Part shown: positions 26,173-33,765 of the stretch, in pieces
How positions within the stretch are numbered: position 1 is the stretch's first letter
How the letters are laid out: each line of letters begins with the position of its first letter
DNA from: Hymenobacter puniceus
GTDB taxonomy: Bacteria; Bacteroidota; Bacteroidia; Cytophagales; Hymenobacteraceae
Length of the DNA: 64,000 nucleotides
Direction: 5' to 3'
NCBI RefSeq assembly: GCF_014333525.1
Contig: NZ_JACSCX010000003.1
Span: 186,001-250,000 of the forward strand
Position numbers and translations under genes: made by a program
Notes under the pieces: generated by a model
Databases searched by the model: none
What the model saw: only the letters and a program-made list of their open reading frames with translations
Told to the model about the DNA's origin: nothing

Positions 26173-26499
26173 CTATACCGAAAAACTCTCGCCGCAGCCG
26201 CAAGTGCGGGAGGCATTGGGGTTATCAAAGTAGAAGCCTTTGCCGTTGAGGCCATCCGAGAAGTCCAACTCAGTGCCGGCCAGGTAGAGGAAGCTTTTCA
26301 TGTCCACTACTACCCGTACACCCTTGTCCTCAAATTCCTGGTCCATATGCTTCACTTCGTTATCGAAGTCGAGCTTATAGCTCAGGCCCGAGCAACCACC
26401 ACCAGCTACTGAGGCCCGGAGGCGGTAGGTAGCATCCAGCTCTGCATCGCGCATGAGGCTTTCTACTTTCGCTTTCGCTTTTTCAGAAACAGTAATCAT
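26173..26499 (-). CDS. iscA: A-type iron-sulphur carrier (IscA/HesB family)
   Basis: A-type carriers receive Fe-S clusters and hand them to target proteins. The 108-aa sequence is normal length and has the three conserved cysteines: one in GGGCSGLSYKLDF (near residue 36) and two in the C-terminal SRTCGCGESFSV. Other marks are LRASVAGGGCSG and FYFDNPNA. It is last in the unit iscS-iscU-unknown-iscA, 83 bases after the preceding gene. Confidence 0.93.
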   Translation of the reverse strand: MITVSEKAKAKVESLMRDAELDATYRLRASVAGGGCSGLSYKLDFDNEVKHMDQEFEDKGVRVVVDMKSFLYLAGTELDFSDGLNGKGFYFDNPNASRTCGCGESFSV

Positions 26500-26582
26500 G
26501 GCGTTGATACTTAATATGGGGCATTTTGGTAGCTGATAGAAGCACCCACAGGTAGTGTCGCCTTCACCAGCTTCGCATCGTA

Positions 26583-26993
26583 TTACGACGATGGATTTAA
26601 CACAACACTAAACACAGTGATTGTGTTCAGGTCGCGACCGAAGTACAGCTTATCGAGCGCTTCATACGCATTATGGGCGCGGAAATATGAAGTCTGCAAC
26701 TCTTTGTCGCCGCGTGCGCGCCACTGCAGGGTGAAGGAGCTTTCCTCGTCGCGGTAACGCTGCACGTAGGCCAGCATTTTGCGCAATGTATCCAGCTTAT
26801 CATAGCCCATTTCATAGCGAAACAGGAAGCTCTGTTGGTGCCGCGGATTCACGGTAATAAGATCCAGGCGGGTTTGCCCATCCAGTTGCCGGAACTCAAA
26901 CAGAAGGTTGCCCGGTCCCAATCCCAGATAGTCTTCTATCTGCCGCTGAATCCGGGCACTTTCTACGTGTACGTCAGAAGAGGTAACGTCCAT
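26583..26993 (-). CDS. conserved hypothetical protein inside the isc cluster (136 aa)
   Basis: I do not recognise the family. The protein is soluble, without signal peptide or cysteine motif, and has a mixed alpha/beta character: VESARIQRQIEDYLGLGPGN, then LFEFRQLDGQTRLDLITVNP and FRAHNAYEALDKLYFGRDLN. The end (TITVFSVVLNPSS) looks like a closing strand. It lies between iscU and iscA on the same strand, suggesting a link to Fe-S work or simple co-transcription. A hairpin of 16-bp arms separates it from iscU. Confidence 0.72.
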   Translation of the reverse strand: MDVTSSDVHVESARIQRQIEDYLGLGPGNLLFEFRQLDGQTRLDLITVNPRHQQSFLFRYEMGYDKLDTLRKMLAYVQRYRDEESSFTLQWRARGDKELQTSYFRAHNAYEALDKLYFGRDLNTITVFSVVLNPSS

Positions 26994-27003
26994 TCAGTGT
27001 TTG

Positions 27004-27066
27004 TTGCTGGTTGTCGATAACTGATTGTTGGAAGAACTTCCACAATCTGCTATCGACAACCAGCAA
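27004..27066 (-). terminator. hairpin between iscU and the 136-aa gene
   Basis: Arms TTGCTGGTTGTCGATA (27004-27019) and its perfect complement (27051-27066) enclose a second, inner pairing around GATTGTTGGAAG. There is no T run, so it is more likely an mRNA processing or attenuation structure than a simple terminator. Confidence 0.55.
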
Positions 27067-27070
27067 TAAC

Positions 27071-27487
27071 TTAGTGGTGCGACTTGGCCATTTCCAGCTC
27101 CGGCATCCCGTTTTTCACGCGGTAATCGTTGATGGCAGACTTGATAGCATCCTCAGCCAGCACCGAGCAGTGAATTTTTACGGGCGGCAACGCCAGCTCT
27201 TCCACAATCTCCATGTTGTCGATGGCCAGGGCCTCGTCCACGGTTTTGCCTTTCAGCCACTCCGTTGCCAACGACGACGACGCAATAGCCGAGCCGCAGC
27301 CGAAGGTTTTGAATTTAGCGTCGGTGATGGTGTTAGTGGTTTCGTCTACCTCGATCTGCAGACGCATTACGTCGCCGCACTCAGGTGCCCCCACCAGGCC
27401 GGTACCTACGTTTTTTTTGCTTTTGTCCAGCGTGCCCACGTTGCGGGGGTTGCTGTAATGGTCGATTACCTTATCGGAGTAAGCCAT
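27071..27487 (-). CDS. iscU: iron-sulphur cluster scaffold IscU
   Basis: IscU is the scaffold on which Fe-S clusters are built from sulphur supplied by IscS. The 138-aa protein starts MAYSDKVIDHYSNPRNVG and shows the three ligand cysteines: GAPECGDVMRLQI (near residue 38), FKTFGCGSAIASSSLATEW (near 63) and PVKIHCSVLAEDAIK (near 107). The LPPVKIHC stretch matches the LPPVK motif used by HscA-type chaperones. The gene follows iscS by 92 bases on the same strand. Confidence 0.95.
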   Translation of the reverse strand: MAYSDKVIDHYSNPRNVGTLDKSKKNVGTGLVGAPECGDVMRLQIEVDETTNTITDAKFKTFGCGSAIASSSLATEWLKGKTVDEALAIDNMEIVEELALPPVKIHCSVLAEDAIKSAINDYRVKNGMPELEMAKSHH

Positions 27488-27579
27488 GGCTTGTGTTGTT
27501 AGTTGTCAGTTGGTAAGTGGTAGTTGGCAGTGTTTCGTCGTTGGTCATTCCAGACAACTAAACACTGGCAATTAAACGA

Positions 27580-28794
27580 TTAATGTTCGGCCCACTCAAT
27601 TTTGTCGAGGTCGATGCCTTCTTTAAACATCTCCCACAGGGGCGACATTTCACGGAGCTTAGTAACAGCTTCTTTTACGTGGTTGATGGCGTAATCGATT
27701 TGCTCGTCGGTGGTAAAGCGGCTTAGGCCAAACCGGAGGGAGCTGTGGGCAAGGTCGTCGCTCAGGCCCAGGGCTTTCAGTACATAAGAAGGCTCCAGCG
27801 AAGCCGAAGTACAGGCCGAGCCCGAGGACACTGCCAGGTCTTTCACGCCCATCATCAGGCCTTCGCCCTCCACATACTTGAAGCTGATATTGGCCACATG
27901 CGGCAACCGATGCTCGCGCGAACCATTCACATAACTTTCTTCCAGCGTCAGCAGCTCACGCTCCAGCCGGTCGCGCAGGGCGCTCAAGCGGGCTGTATCG
28001 GCTGCCATTTCCAGCTTGGCCAGCTCACAGGCTTTGCCTAAGCCTACAATGCCAGGAACGTTCAGGGTACCGGAGCGCATGCCACGCTCGTGGCCACCAC
28101 CGTCCATCTGGGCCGTTACCTTCACCCGAGGGTATTTGCGGCGTACGTACAGTGCACCAACTCCTTTGGGGCCATACATTTTGTGCGCCGTGAAAGCCAT
28201 CAAGTCAATACCATCTGCAACGACGTCCACCGGAATTTTGCCGACTGCCTGTGTGCCATCGGTCATGAACAGGGCACCGTGCTTGTGTGCAATGGCAGCA
28301 ATTTCACGGATGGGCTGGATGGTGCCCGTCTCGTTGTTGCCGTACATGATGGTCACCAGAATGGTTTCCGGCGTCATGGCGGCTTCCAGCTCAGCTAAGC
28401 TGATAAGTCCTTCCGAATCGACGGGCAGGTAAGTTACCTTGCCGCCCAGCTTCTCGATGTGCTTGCAGGTATCCAGCACCGCCTTGTGCTCGGTGGTGGT
28501 AGTGATGATGTGGTTGCCTTTCTGGGCATACATCTCAAACACTCCTTTGATGCCTAAGTTGTCGGACTCAGTGGCACCCGAAGTGAAGATAATTTCCTTG
28601 GGGTCACAATTGATTAGGCTGGCAATCTGCTCACGAGCGTAATCTACGGCCTCTTCAGCAGCCCAGCCGAAGGGGTGGTTGCGGGAAGCCGCATTGCCGA
28701 ATACCTCTGTCAGGTACGGCATCATCGCCTCCAAAACGCGCGGATCAAGAGGCGTGGTGGCGTTGTTGTCGAGGTAAATAGGTAGCTTAAGCAT
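27580..28794 (-). CDS. iscS: cysteine desulfurase IscS
   Basis: IscS takes sulphur from cysteine and passes it to IscU and to tRNA thiolation, using PLP. The 404-aa protein is the usual length. Visible marks: [18 protein letters not shown] at the start, [10 protein letters not shown] near residue 72, [18 protein letters not shown] with the PLP lysine near 205, and the mobile-loop cysteine in [17 protein letters not shown] near 325. The ATG at 28794 begins [12 protein letters not shown]; an earlier in-frame start would add 19 residues not typical of the family. It is first in the isc unit. Confidence 0.95.
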   Translation of the reverse strand: MLKLPIYLDNNATTPLDPRVLEAMMPYLTEVFGNAASRNHPFGWAAEEAVDYAREQIASLINCDPKEIIFTSGATESDNLGIKGVFEMYAQKGNHIITTTTEHKAVLDTCKHIEKLGGKVTYLPVDSEGLISLAELEAAMTPETILVTIMYGNNETGTIQPIREIAAIAHKHGALFMTDGTQAVGKIPVDVVADGIDLMAFTAHKMYGPKGVGALYVRRKYPRVKVTAQMDGGGHERGMRSGTLNVPGIVGLGKACELAKLEMAADTARLSALRDRLERELLTLEESYVNGSREHRLPHVANISFKYVEGEGLMMGVKDLAVSSGSACTSASLEPSYVLKALGLSDDLAHSSLRFGLSRFTTDEQIDYAINHVKEAVTKLREMSPLWEMFKEGIDLDKIEWAEH

Positions 28795-28871
28795 CACTCG
28801 GGGTCTGGTTTCAGCGGAGAATCTTTCGCAGGTAGAACACAAAAACTGCAAAACAGGTTTTCATTTCTTCC

Positions 28872-28893
28872 CACATTTGCACCTGCAAAAGTA
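28872..28893. promoter_or_regulatory. divergent -7 boxes for iscS and mce
   Basis: On the minus strand TACTTTTG (28886-28893) matches the -7 box and would give iscS a leader of about 90 bases. On the plus strand CACATTTG (28872-28879, one mismatch) would serve the mce gene. No well-spaced -33 TTG was found for either, so this is tentative. Read together, the boxes face away from each other within 22 bases. Confidence 0.4.
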
Positions 28894-28947
28894 GAACAAA
28901 TCCAAACAAGCCGCGCTATGCGGCAGCGGCACTTTTACACCCCCATC

Positions 28948-29355
28948 ATGCTTCTTAACCTCGAACACTTAGGCTTAGCCGTAACCGACTTAGACGCGGC
29001 CACCGCACTCTATACCACGCTACTCGGCCAAGCACCTTACAAGCGGGAGCATGTGGCGTCAGAAGCAGTGGATACGGTGTTTTTTCAGGTAGGTGGCTCG
29101 AAAATAGAGTTGCTGGCCGGCACCTCTCCTGATAGCGCCATCACGCGTTTTCTGGAGAAGAAACCGGCTGGTATTCACCACGTAGCGTTTGAGGTCGACG
29201 ATATTGAGGCTGAAATGGCGCGACTGCGGCAGGAAGGCTTCACGCTGCTCAACGAAGCGCCCAAGCGCGGCGCCGACAACAAGCTGGTGTGCTTCGTGCA
29301 TCCTAAGTCGGCTGGTGGCGTGCTGGTAGAGTTGTGCCAGACCATAAGCTACTAA
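28948..29355 (+). CDS. mce: methylmalonyl-CoA epimerase
   Basis: The enzyme interconverts the (R)- and (S)-forms of methylmalonyl-CoA in propionate metabolism. The 135-aa VOC-fold protein has family marks NLEHLGLAVTDLDAATALYT at the start, KIELLAGTSPDSAITRFLEK near residue 55, GIHHVAFEVDDIEAEMARLR near 75 and FVHPKSAGGVLVELCQ at the end. Metal ligands are expected at His7 (EHLG), His76 or 77 (IHHVAF) and Glu128 (VELCQ), which are all present. The ATG at 28948 is preferred to one ten codons earlier that would add an unusual RQRHFYTPI lead. Confidence 0.9.
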   Translation: MLLNLEHLGLAVTDLDAATALYTTLLGQAPYKREHVASEAVDTVFFQVGGSKIELLAGTSPDSAITRFLEKKPAGIHHVAFEVDDIEAEMARLRQEGFTLLNEAPKRGADNKLVCFVHPKSAGGVLVELCQTISY

Positions 29356-29477
29356 AGGGCTTGGTTTTTGGCGCTTGGGGCATAGGAATCGGGCCATACC
29401 AACCTCTAAGCCTTCCTATGCCCTGCCTGTATCACAAGTCCTGAACCCCGAGTCCCCTTTCTAAGCCCTAAACTCCT

Positions 29478-30059
29478 ATGAATACCCGATTTCTTCGCGA
29501 AGAGGTAGATGCCGCCGTCGATGCCCTGCTGATGCAGCAGGTTATCCTGTATCCGACCGATACGGTGTGGGGCTTGGGCTGCGACGCCGAACTACCACGA
29601 GCAGTGGAGAAGATCTATCAGCTTAAGAACCGCCCTACCACAAAAGCCTGTATCGTTTTGGTAGCTGATGAGCAGATGTTTGCCCGCTACGCTGCCGTGG
29701 TGCCACCCAATCTGCCGGAACTGCTGGCTGCCCAAACCCGGCCTACCACCTATGTGGTGCCCGGCAGCCCTCTGCTGGCAGCCAATCTGCTGGCTCCCGA
29801 TGGTACCATCGGCCTGCGGGTGGTGCTCGACGATGAGTTTTGCCGGCTGGTGGTGCGGCGCCTAGGGCACGGGCTGGTGTCTACATCGGCCAACCTGAGT
29901 GGCGCGCCAACGCCGGCTCTATACACTGAAATAGACCCGGAGCTTGTGCGCAAAGCAGATTACGTAGCCTATTGGCGCCAGGATGATACCACGCGGGCGG
30001 CCCCTTCTCGGGTGGTGCGGGTGTTGCCCGATGGTGGTCTGGAAGTGTTGCGCGACTAA
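29478..30059 (+). CDS. tsaC: L-threonylcarbamoyladenylate synthase
   Basis: TsaC/Sua5/YrdC-family enzymes make threonylcarbamoyl-AMP from threonine, bicarbonate and ATP, the first step in the t6A modification of tRNA. The 193-aa protein shows QQVILYPTDTVWGLGCDAEL near residue 22, YQLKNRPTTKACIVLVADEQ near 47, LLAPDGTIGLRVVLDDEFCR near 107 and GLVSTSANLSGAPTPALYTE near 131. These are the nucleotide- and threonine-binding segments. It is the short form without the C-terminal Sua5 domain. Confidence 0.9.
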   Translation: MNTRFLREEVDAAVDALLMQQVILYPTDTVWGLGCDAELPRAVEKIYQLKNRPTTKACIVLVADEQMFARYAAVVPPNLPELLAAQTRPTTYVVPGSPLLAANLLAPDGTIGLRVVLDDEFCRLVVRRLGHGLVSTSANLSGAPTPALYTEIDPELVRKADYVAYWRQDDTTRAAPSRVVRVLPDGGLEVLRD

Positions 30060-30279
30060 GCCTATTGTCCAGCATAAGCAACTGCTTTTCGCTGGCTCCA
30101 TTGGCCTGTGCATACTTGCCGCAGCTCCGGCATGCAGAATGGTAGCCGCAAGGAAGGACAACTCAGTTGGTGTATGACGGGCACCAATGGGTTTTTTAGT
30201 AGCTATGTGTCAGCGGCCAGGTTACATTTTGCCGATTGGTGTATAAAGAGAAACTTACCACCAACACTTCCCCTGACTT

Positions 30280-30561
30280 ATGAAAATGTCCTTCAAATCC
30301 CTGCTCGTTGTTGCCGCCTTTGCTCCTTTCGCTCTGGCTTCGTGCTCGGAAGCAACCAAAGAGAATGCCGAAGCAACTGCTGAAAGCGCTGCTACGGACG
30401 CTGCCAACGCCACCGAAAATGCTGGCGACGCAGTGGAAAACGCTACCGACAACGCTGCTGCTGACGTGAAAGCCGACATGGCCGCTGAAGCTGGCGACAC
30501 GGCTGTTGTGATCAACAAGGAAGCCGACAAAGCAGTAGAAGAAGTACCAGCCAAGCAGTAA
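30280..30561 (+). CDS. small Ala-rich lipoprotein (93 aa)
   Basis: It has a lipoprotein signal (VVAAFAPFALASC, lipobox with Cys22). The mature part is about 70 residues of Ala/Glu/Asp/Asn-rich helix (ATENAGDAVENATDNAAADV), with near-regular AxENAxDA spacing like that of LEA-type proteins or Lpp-like coils. No known domain. It should sit in the membrane as a helical, acidic lipoprotein. A strong terminator follows. Confidence 0.72.
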   Translation: MKMSFKSLLVVAAFAPFALASCSEATKENAEATAESAATDAANATENAGDAVENATDNAAADVKADMAAEAGDTAVVINKEADKAVEEVPAKQ

Positions 30562-30583
30562 TCTGCCGTCTGACTTCTTTCTG

Positions 30584-30617
30584 AAAAGCTCCTCCCGATT
30601 TTTCGGGAGGAGCTTTT
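30584..30617 (+). terminator. terminator
   Basis: A perfect 15-bp stem AAAAGCTCCTCCCGA with a 4-base loop and T run, 22 bases after the Ala-rich lipoprotein gene. Confidence 0.9.
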
Positions 30618-30732
30618 TAATTTCTGTGTTAGTAGCATTTTCTGGGGCTGAGCACACATTGAGTTCCTGCAACGAGTAAGCCGGTGGGTAAGAATCCGTG
30701 CGGATGGGCGCCTACCGATGCAGCCAGGACCG

Positions 30733-30740
30733 TACCTTTG
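30733..30740 (+). promoter_or_regulatory. -7 box TACCTTTG for the nucleotidyltransferase gene
   Basis: TACCTTTG lies 18 bases before the ATG at 30759, a typical short leader. No clear -33 TTG at the right spacing. Confidence 0.5.
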
Positions 30741-30758
30741 CGCTTCAATTCGACCAGC

Positions 30759-32183
30759 ATGAAAACCCCGCAGCTCCCCAACCTTCCTTTGTTCCAGACC
30801 ATTGCAGACGCCGCCGGCGAGCTGGGCTATCCGGCTTATGTGATTGGGGGCTACGTGCGCGACCTGGCGCTGGAGCGCGGCAGTAAAGATGTGGATGTGG
30901 TGTGCGTTGGCGACGGTATTGCGCTGGCCCAGGCAGTAGGACGCAAGCTGCCCGGCCGGCCGCGGGTTACGGTGTTCAAAAACTTCGGCACGGCCATGCT
31001 GCCTACGCCCGAAATTGAGGTGGAATTTGTGGGAGCCCGTAAGGAAAGCTACCGCGCCGACAGCCGGAAACCGGAAGTGGAAGCCGGCACACTGGAAGAA
31101 GACCTTGCCCGGCGCGACTTCACTATCAATGCTTTAGGGTTGAGCCTTAACCCCTCCACCTACGGCGAGCTGATAGACTACTACGACGGCATGGGCGACC
31201 TGCAGCGCCGCCTGATTCGCACGCCACTAGACCCCGACGTCACCTTCTCCGACGATCCGCTGCGCATGTTGCGGGCCATTCGTTTCGCCACGCAGCTGGA
31301 CTTTGACATCGAACCGGATACGTTTGATGCGTTGGCCCGCAATAAGGAGCGTATCAGCATTATCTCGCAGGAACGCATCACCACCGAGCTGAACAAGATC
31401 ATCATGTCCCCGAAGCCCAGCTACGGCTTCAAGCTGCTGTTCAGCTGTGGGCTGCTGCAGCTCATCTTCCCGAAAATGGCCCAACTGCAGGGCGTAGAGA
31501 AAGTGGGCAAGCACGCACACAAAGACAATTTCTACCACACGCTGCAAGTGCTCGACAACGTGGTGGCGGCCGGCGGCGACCTGTGGCTGCGCTGGGCCGC
31601 CATCCTGCACGATATTGCCAAACCCGCCACCAAGCGCCTGGATGCGCGTGTCGGATGGACATTTCATGGCCACGAGGACAAGGGTGCCCGCTGGGTGCCG
31701 GGCATCTTTACGGACCTGAAGCTGCCGCTGGGCGAGGAAATGCGCCAGGTTCAGAAGCTGGTGCGCCTGCACCTGCGGCCCATTGCGCTAAGCAAGGAAA
31801 TCGTGACGGACTCGGCCGTGCGCCGCTTGTTGTTCGAAGCCGGCGACGACATCGACCGGCTGATGCTGCTGTGCCGCGCCGACATCACCAGCAAAGACTA
31901 CGACCGCAAAAACCGCTACCTGCGCAACTTCGATGTAGTGGAGCAGAAGCTGAAAGAGGTAGAGGAAAAAGACCATCTGCGCAATTTCAAGCCCGTCATC
32001 ACCGGCGAAATCATCATGAGCACCTTCAGCCTGAAGCCTTCCCGCGAAGTAGGCGAGCTGAAAGAGGCACTGTTAGACGCCATTCTGGAAGGCAAGATCC
32101 GGAACGAGCACGACGAGGCCTTTGCGCTACTGCTGGAGTTGGGGGAGCGTAAAGGCCTCGTGCCGGTGCCCACTGGGGAGTAG
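30759..32183 (+). CDS. CCA tRNA nucleotidyltransferase / poly(A) polymerase family protein
   Basis: The protein adds CCA ends to tRNA, or A tails to RNA; sequence alone does not separate the two. Of 474 residues, the N-terminal nucleotidyltransferase head is clear: YVIGGYVRDLALERGSKDVD near residue 25 (the catalytic Asp pair), then LARRDFTINALGLSLNPSTY near 116 and DPLRMLRAIRFATQLDFDIE near 162. A C-terminal HD domain is present, with HDIAKPATKR near 286 and HEDKGARWVPGIF. The HD domain is usual in bacterial CCA enzymes. The ATG at 30759 fits the promoter box upstream. Confidence 0.9.
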   Translation: MKTPQLPNLPLFQTIADAAGELGYPAYVIGGYVRDLALERGSKDVDVVCVGDGIALAQAVGRKLPGRPRVTVFKNFGTAMLPTPEIEVEFVGARKESYRADSRKPEVEAGTLEEDLARRDFTINALGLSLNPSTYGELIDYYDGMGDLQRRLIRTPLDPDVTFSDDPLRMLRAIRFATQLDFDIEPDTFDALARNKERISIISQERITTELNKIIMSPKPSYGFKLLFSCGLLQLIFPKMAQLQGVEKVGKHAHKDNFYHTLQVLDNVVAAGGDLWLRWAAILHDIAKPATKRLDARVGWTFHGHEDKGARWVPGIFTDLKLPLGEEMRQVQKLVRLHLRPIALSKEIVTDSAVRRLLFEAGDDIDRLMLLCRADITSKDYDRKNRYLRNFDVVEQKLKEVEEKDHLRNFKPVITGEIIMSTFSLKPSREVGELKEALLDAILEGKIRNEHDEAFALLLELGERKGLVPVPTGE

Positions 32184-32213
32184 CGGGAGGCTGGTGGTTG
32201 GGTAGTGAGGTGC

Positions 32214-33398
32214 TTAACGCGGCTTGGGCTGCGCACACAGCGTGGCCAGTGTTTGCCGGAGCAGTGCCGGGCCGTTGGGGCCGTAGAGGAAGCTGTGGCT
32301 GCCGCTGGGTATCGTCTGCAGAAACCATTGCGCGGCCTGCGAAGGGCGTGCGTCGTACGTGGCCTTCACGGCCGAATACTTATACAGTGAGTCGTCCTGG
32401 GCGCTGAGCTGGTAGTAGGGCTTGCCCTGGCCCAAGCGCCCGTAGCTGGCTTGCAGCGGCAGCTTGGGCGCCGGCGACAACGCGTAGAAACCGCTGAAAG
32501 CAGCGGGGCGCTGGCTGGCAAACCACAGGGCCGCGCTGCCGCCGTTGCTCATGCCGCCGAGTACCGTATGGCGGCCATCGGTGCGGTAGCGGGCCTGCAC
32601 TTCCGCCAGAATCCGCTCGATCTGGGCGAAGGCCGCTGGCTGTTCCACCCAGCCAAAGCTGACCCGGCCAAAGGGGTATACCACCAGGGCATTGGTGGGA
32701 GCTTCTTCGAAAACCGGCTCTTTTACGACGTCCGGATCAGCGTAGCCAAACTGCTTGGTGCTCACTACGCCGCCGTGCAGGTACACCACCACCGGTGCGG
32801 GCTTAGCTGGGTCATAACCAGTTGGCACGCGCACCAGGTAGGGCATCCGAACGGTGTCGGTGGGAACCTGACTGAAGTAGAGGGCGAAACCGGACGGAGC
32901 CATTTTCCGGACTTTGCCGTTGGCGGCGGGCAGCGTGCGGGTCTGGGTTTGAGCTACCCAGCGCACACTGGCGGCTTTGGTGCTGGCAGTCTGGTCGGCC
33001 AAGGCTTGGCGCATGGCAGCCAGCCAGCGCAGCCACGCTGCCTCAGTGCGCAAAGGAGCCAACGCCGGGTCGTTTGCTACGTTGTCGAGGTCCTGGGGCT
33101 GCATTCTGAGTGGGCGGAGTCGGCTCAGCTGGCCAAGCCAGCGCCAAGCCAGCGGGCGGCGGGCCAGGCAATTGGCGGCCGCCATAGCCCCGGTAAATAG
33201 CTCAAACTCATTAGCGCGGGTGCTGTCGGGCCGGAAAGCCTGCTCGAAGGTAGCTACGGCGCCGCAGAAGTCTTTGGCTTGCATTTGGGCGCCGCCCTGA
33301 TCCATAAGCTGGGCGTAGGTGGGCGCGGGAGTTTGGGCAAACGCGGCGGCGGGGAACAGCATTAGGCCCAGCGCCAGTGCGGAAAGTAGCAGTTTCAT
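32214..33398 (-). CDS. secreted alpha/beta hydrolase, esterase-like
   Basis: A 394-aa exported protein with signal peptide (MKLLLSALALGLMLFPAAAFA). Residues about 25-165 form an unfamiliar helical N-terminal part with possible TPR-like sequence (QAKDFCGAVATFEQAFRPDS). The C-terminal hydrolase has the oxyanion stretch VVVYLHGGVVSTKQFG near residue 210, the nucleophile elbow GGMSNGGSAALW with Ser near 295, and a closing IPSGSHSFLYGPNG with the likely catalytic His. This is the pattern of feruloyl-esterase/PHB-depolymerase-like enzymes. The substrate cannot be told. It is convergent with the nucleotidyltransferase gene. Confidence 0.75.
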   Translation of the reverse strand: MKLLLSALALGLMLFPAAAFAQTPAPTYAQLMDQGGAQMQAKDFCGAVATFEQAFRPDSTRANEFELFTGAMAAANCLARRPLAWRWLGQLSRLRPLRMQPQDLDNVANDPALAPLRTEAAWLRWLAAMRQALADQTASTKAASVRWVAQTQTRTLPAANGKVRKMAPSGFALYFSQVPTDTVRMPYLVRVPTGYDPAKPAPVVVYLHGGVVSTKQFGYADPDVVKEPVFEEAPTNALVVYPFGRVSFGWVEQPAAFAQIERILAEVQARYRTDGRHTVLGGMSNGGSAALWFASQRPAAFSGFYALSPAPKLPLQASYGRLGQGKPYYQLSAQDDSLYKYSAVKATYDARPSQAAQWFLQTIPSGSHSFLYGPNGPALLRQTLATLCAQPKPR

Positions 33399-33765
33399 GA
33401 TAAGCCAGATAATAGAAAGTTGAAAAGGTAGCTGCCAAGCAGCGCGCTGCTTAGTGGGGCATGTGAGCAGGCAACGAAGGCTACGAACCAACCTCAAGGC
33501 ACCAGTCAGGACCAGATTACCAGCCGCGCAGATTGCGTCTTACAATCACTCCGGCCCGAAAATGAGAAAGCCCCTTGGTCTACCGGTTGCAGCACGGTAG
33601 GCAAGAGGACTTTCTCGACCAGTCTTTCACTCACCAGAAAAAGACATTACTGGTCACTCAGGCAGACAGATGCGCGTTTGAGTAGTAAGGTTGCCTGCGT
33701 AGGAAATCAATTGTGGGCCTCGATAGGGAAGAAGCTGCCAGCCAGGGCAGTGCTGGGGGAGGTAA
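33399..33765. other. intergenic region between hydrolase and PspC gene
   Basis: It contains the imperfect hairpin at 33563-33617 that may end the PspC/DUF2807 unit, and the upstream region of the hydrolase gene. No gene or clear TAnnTTTG box is seen. Confidence 0.5.
33563..33617 (-). terminator. possible terminator after the PspC/DUF2807 gene
   Basis: Imperfect arms of about 22 bases (GAGAAAG...CTACCG and the near complement) around a 7-base loop lie downstream of the PspC/DUF2807 gene on its strand. Confidence 0.5.

Noticed and set aside
32451..33200. A 249-codon forward frame
   Set aside because: It is antisense to the secreted hydrolase, which has a signal peptide and a clear Ser nucleophile elbow.
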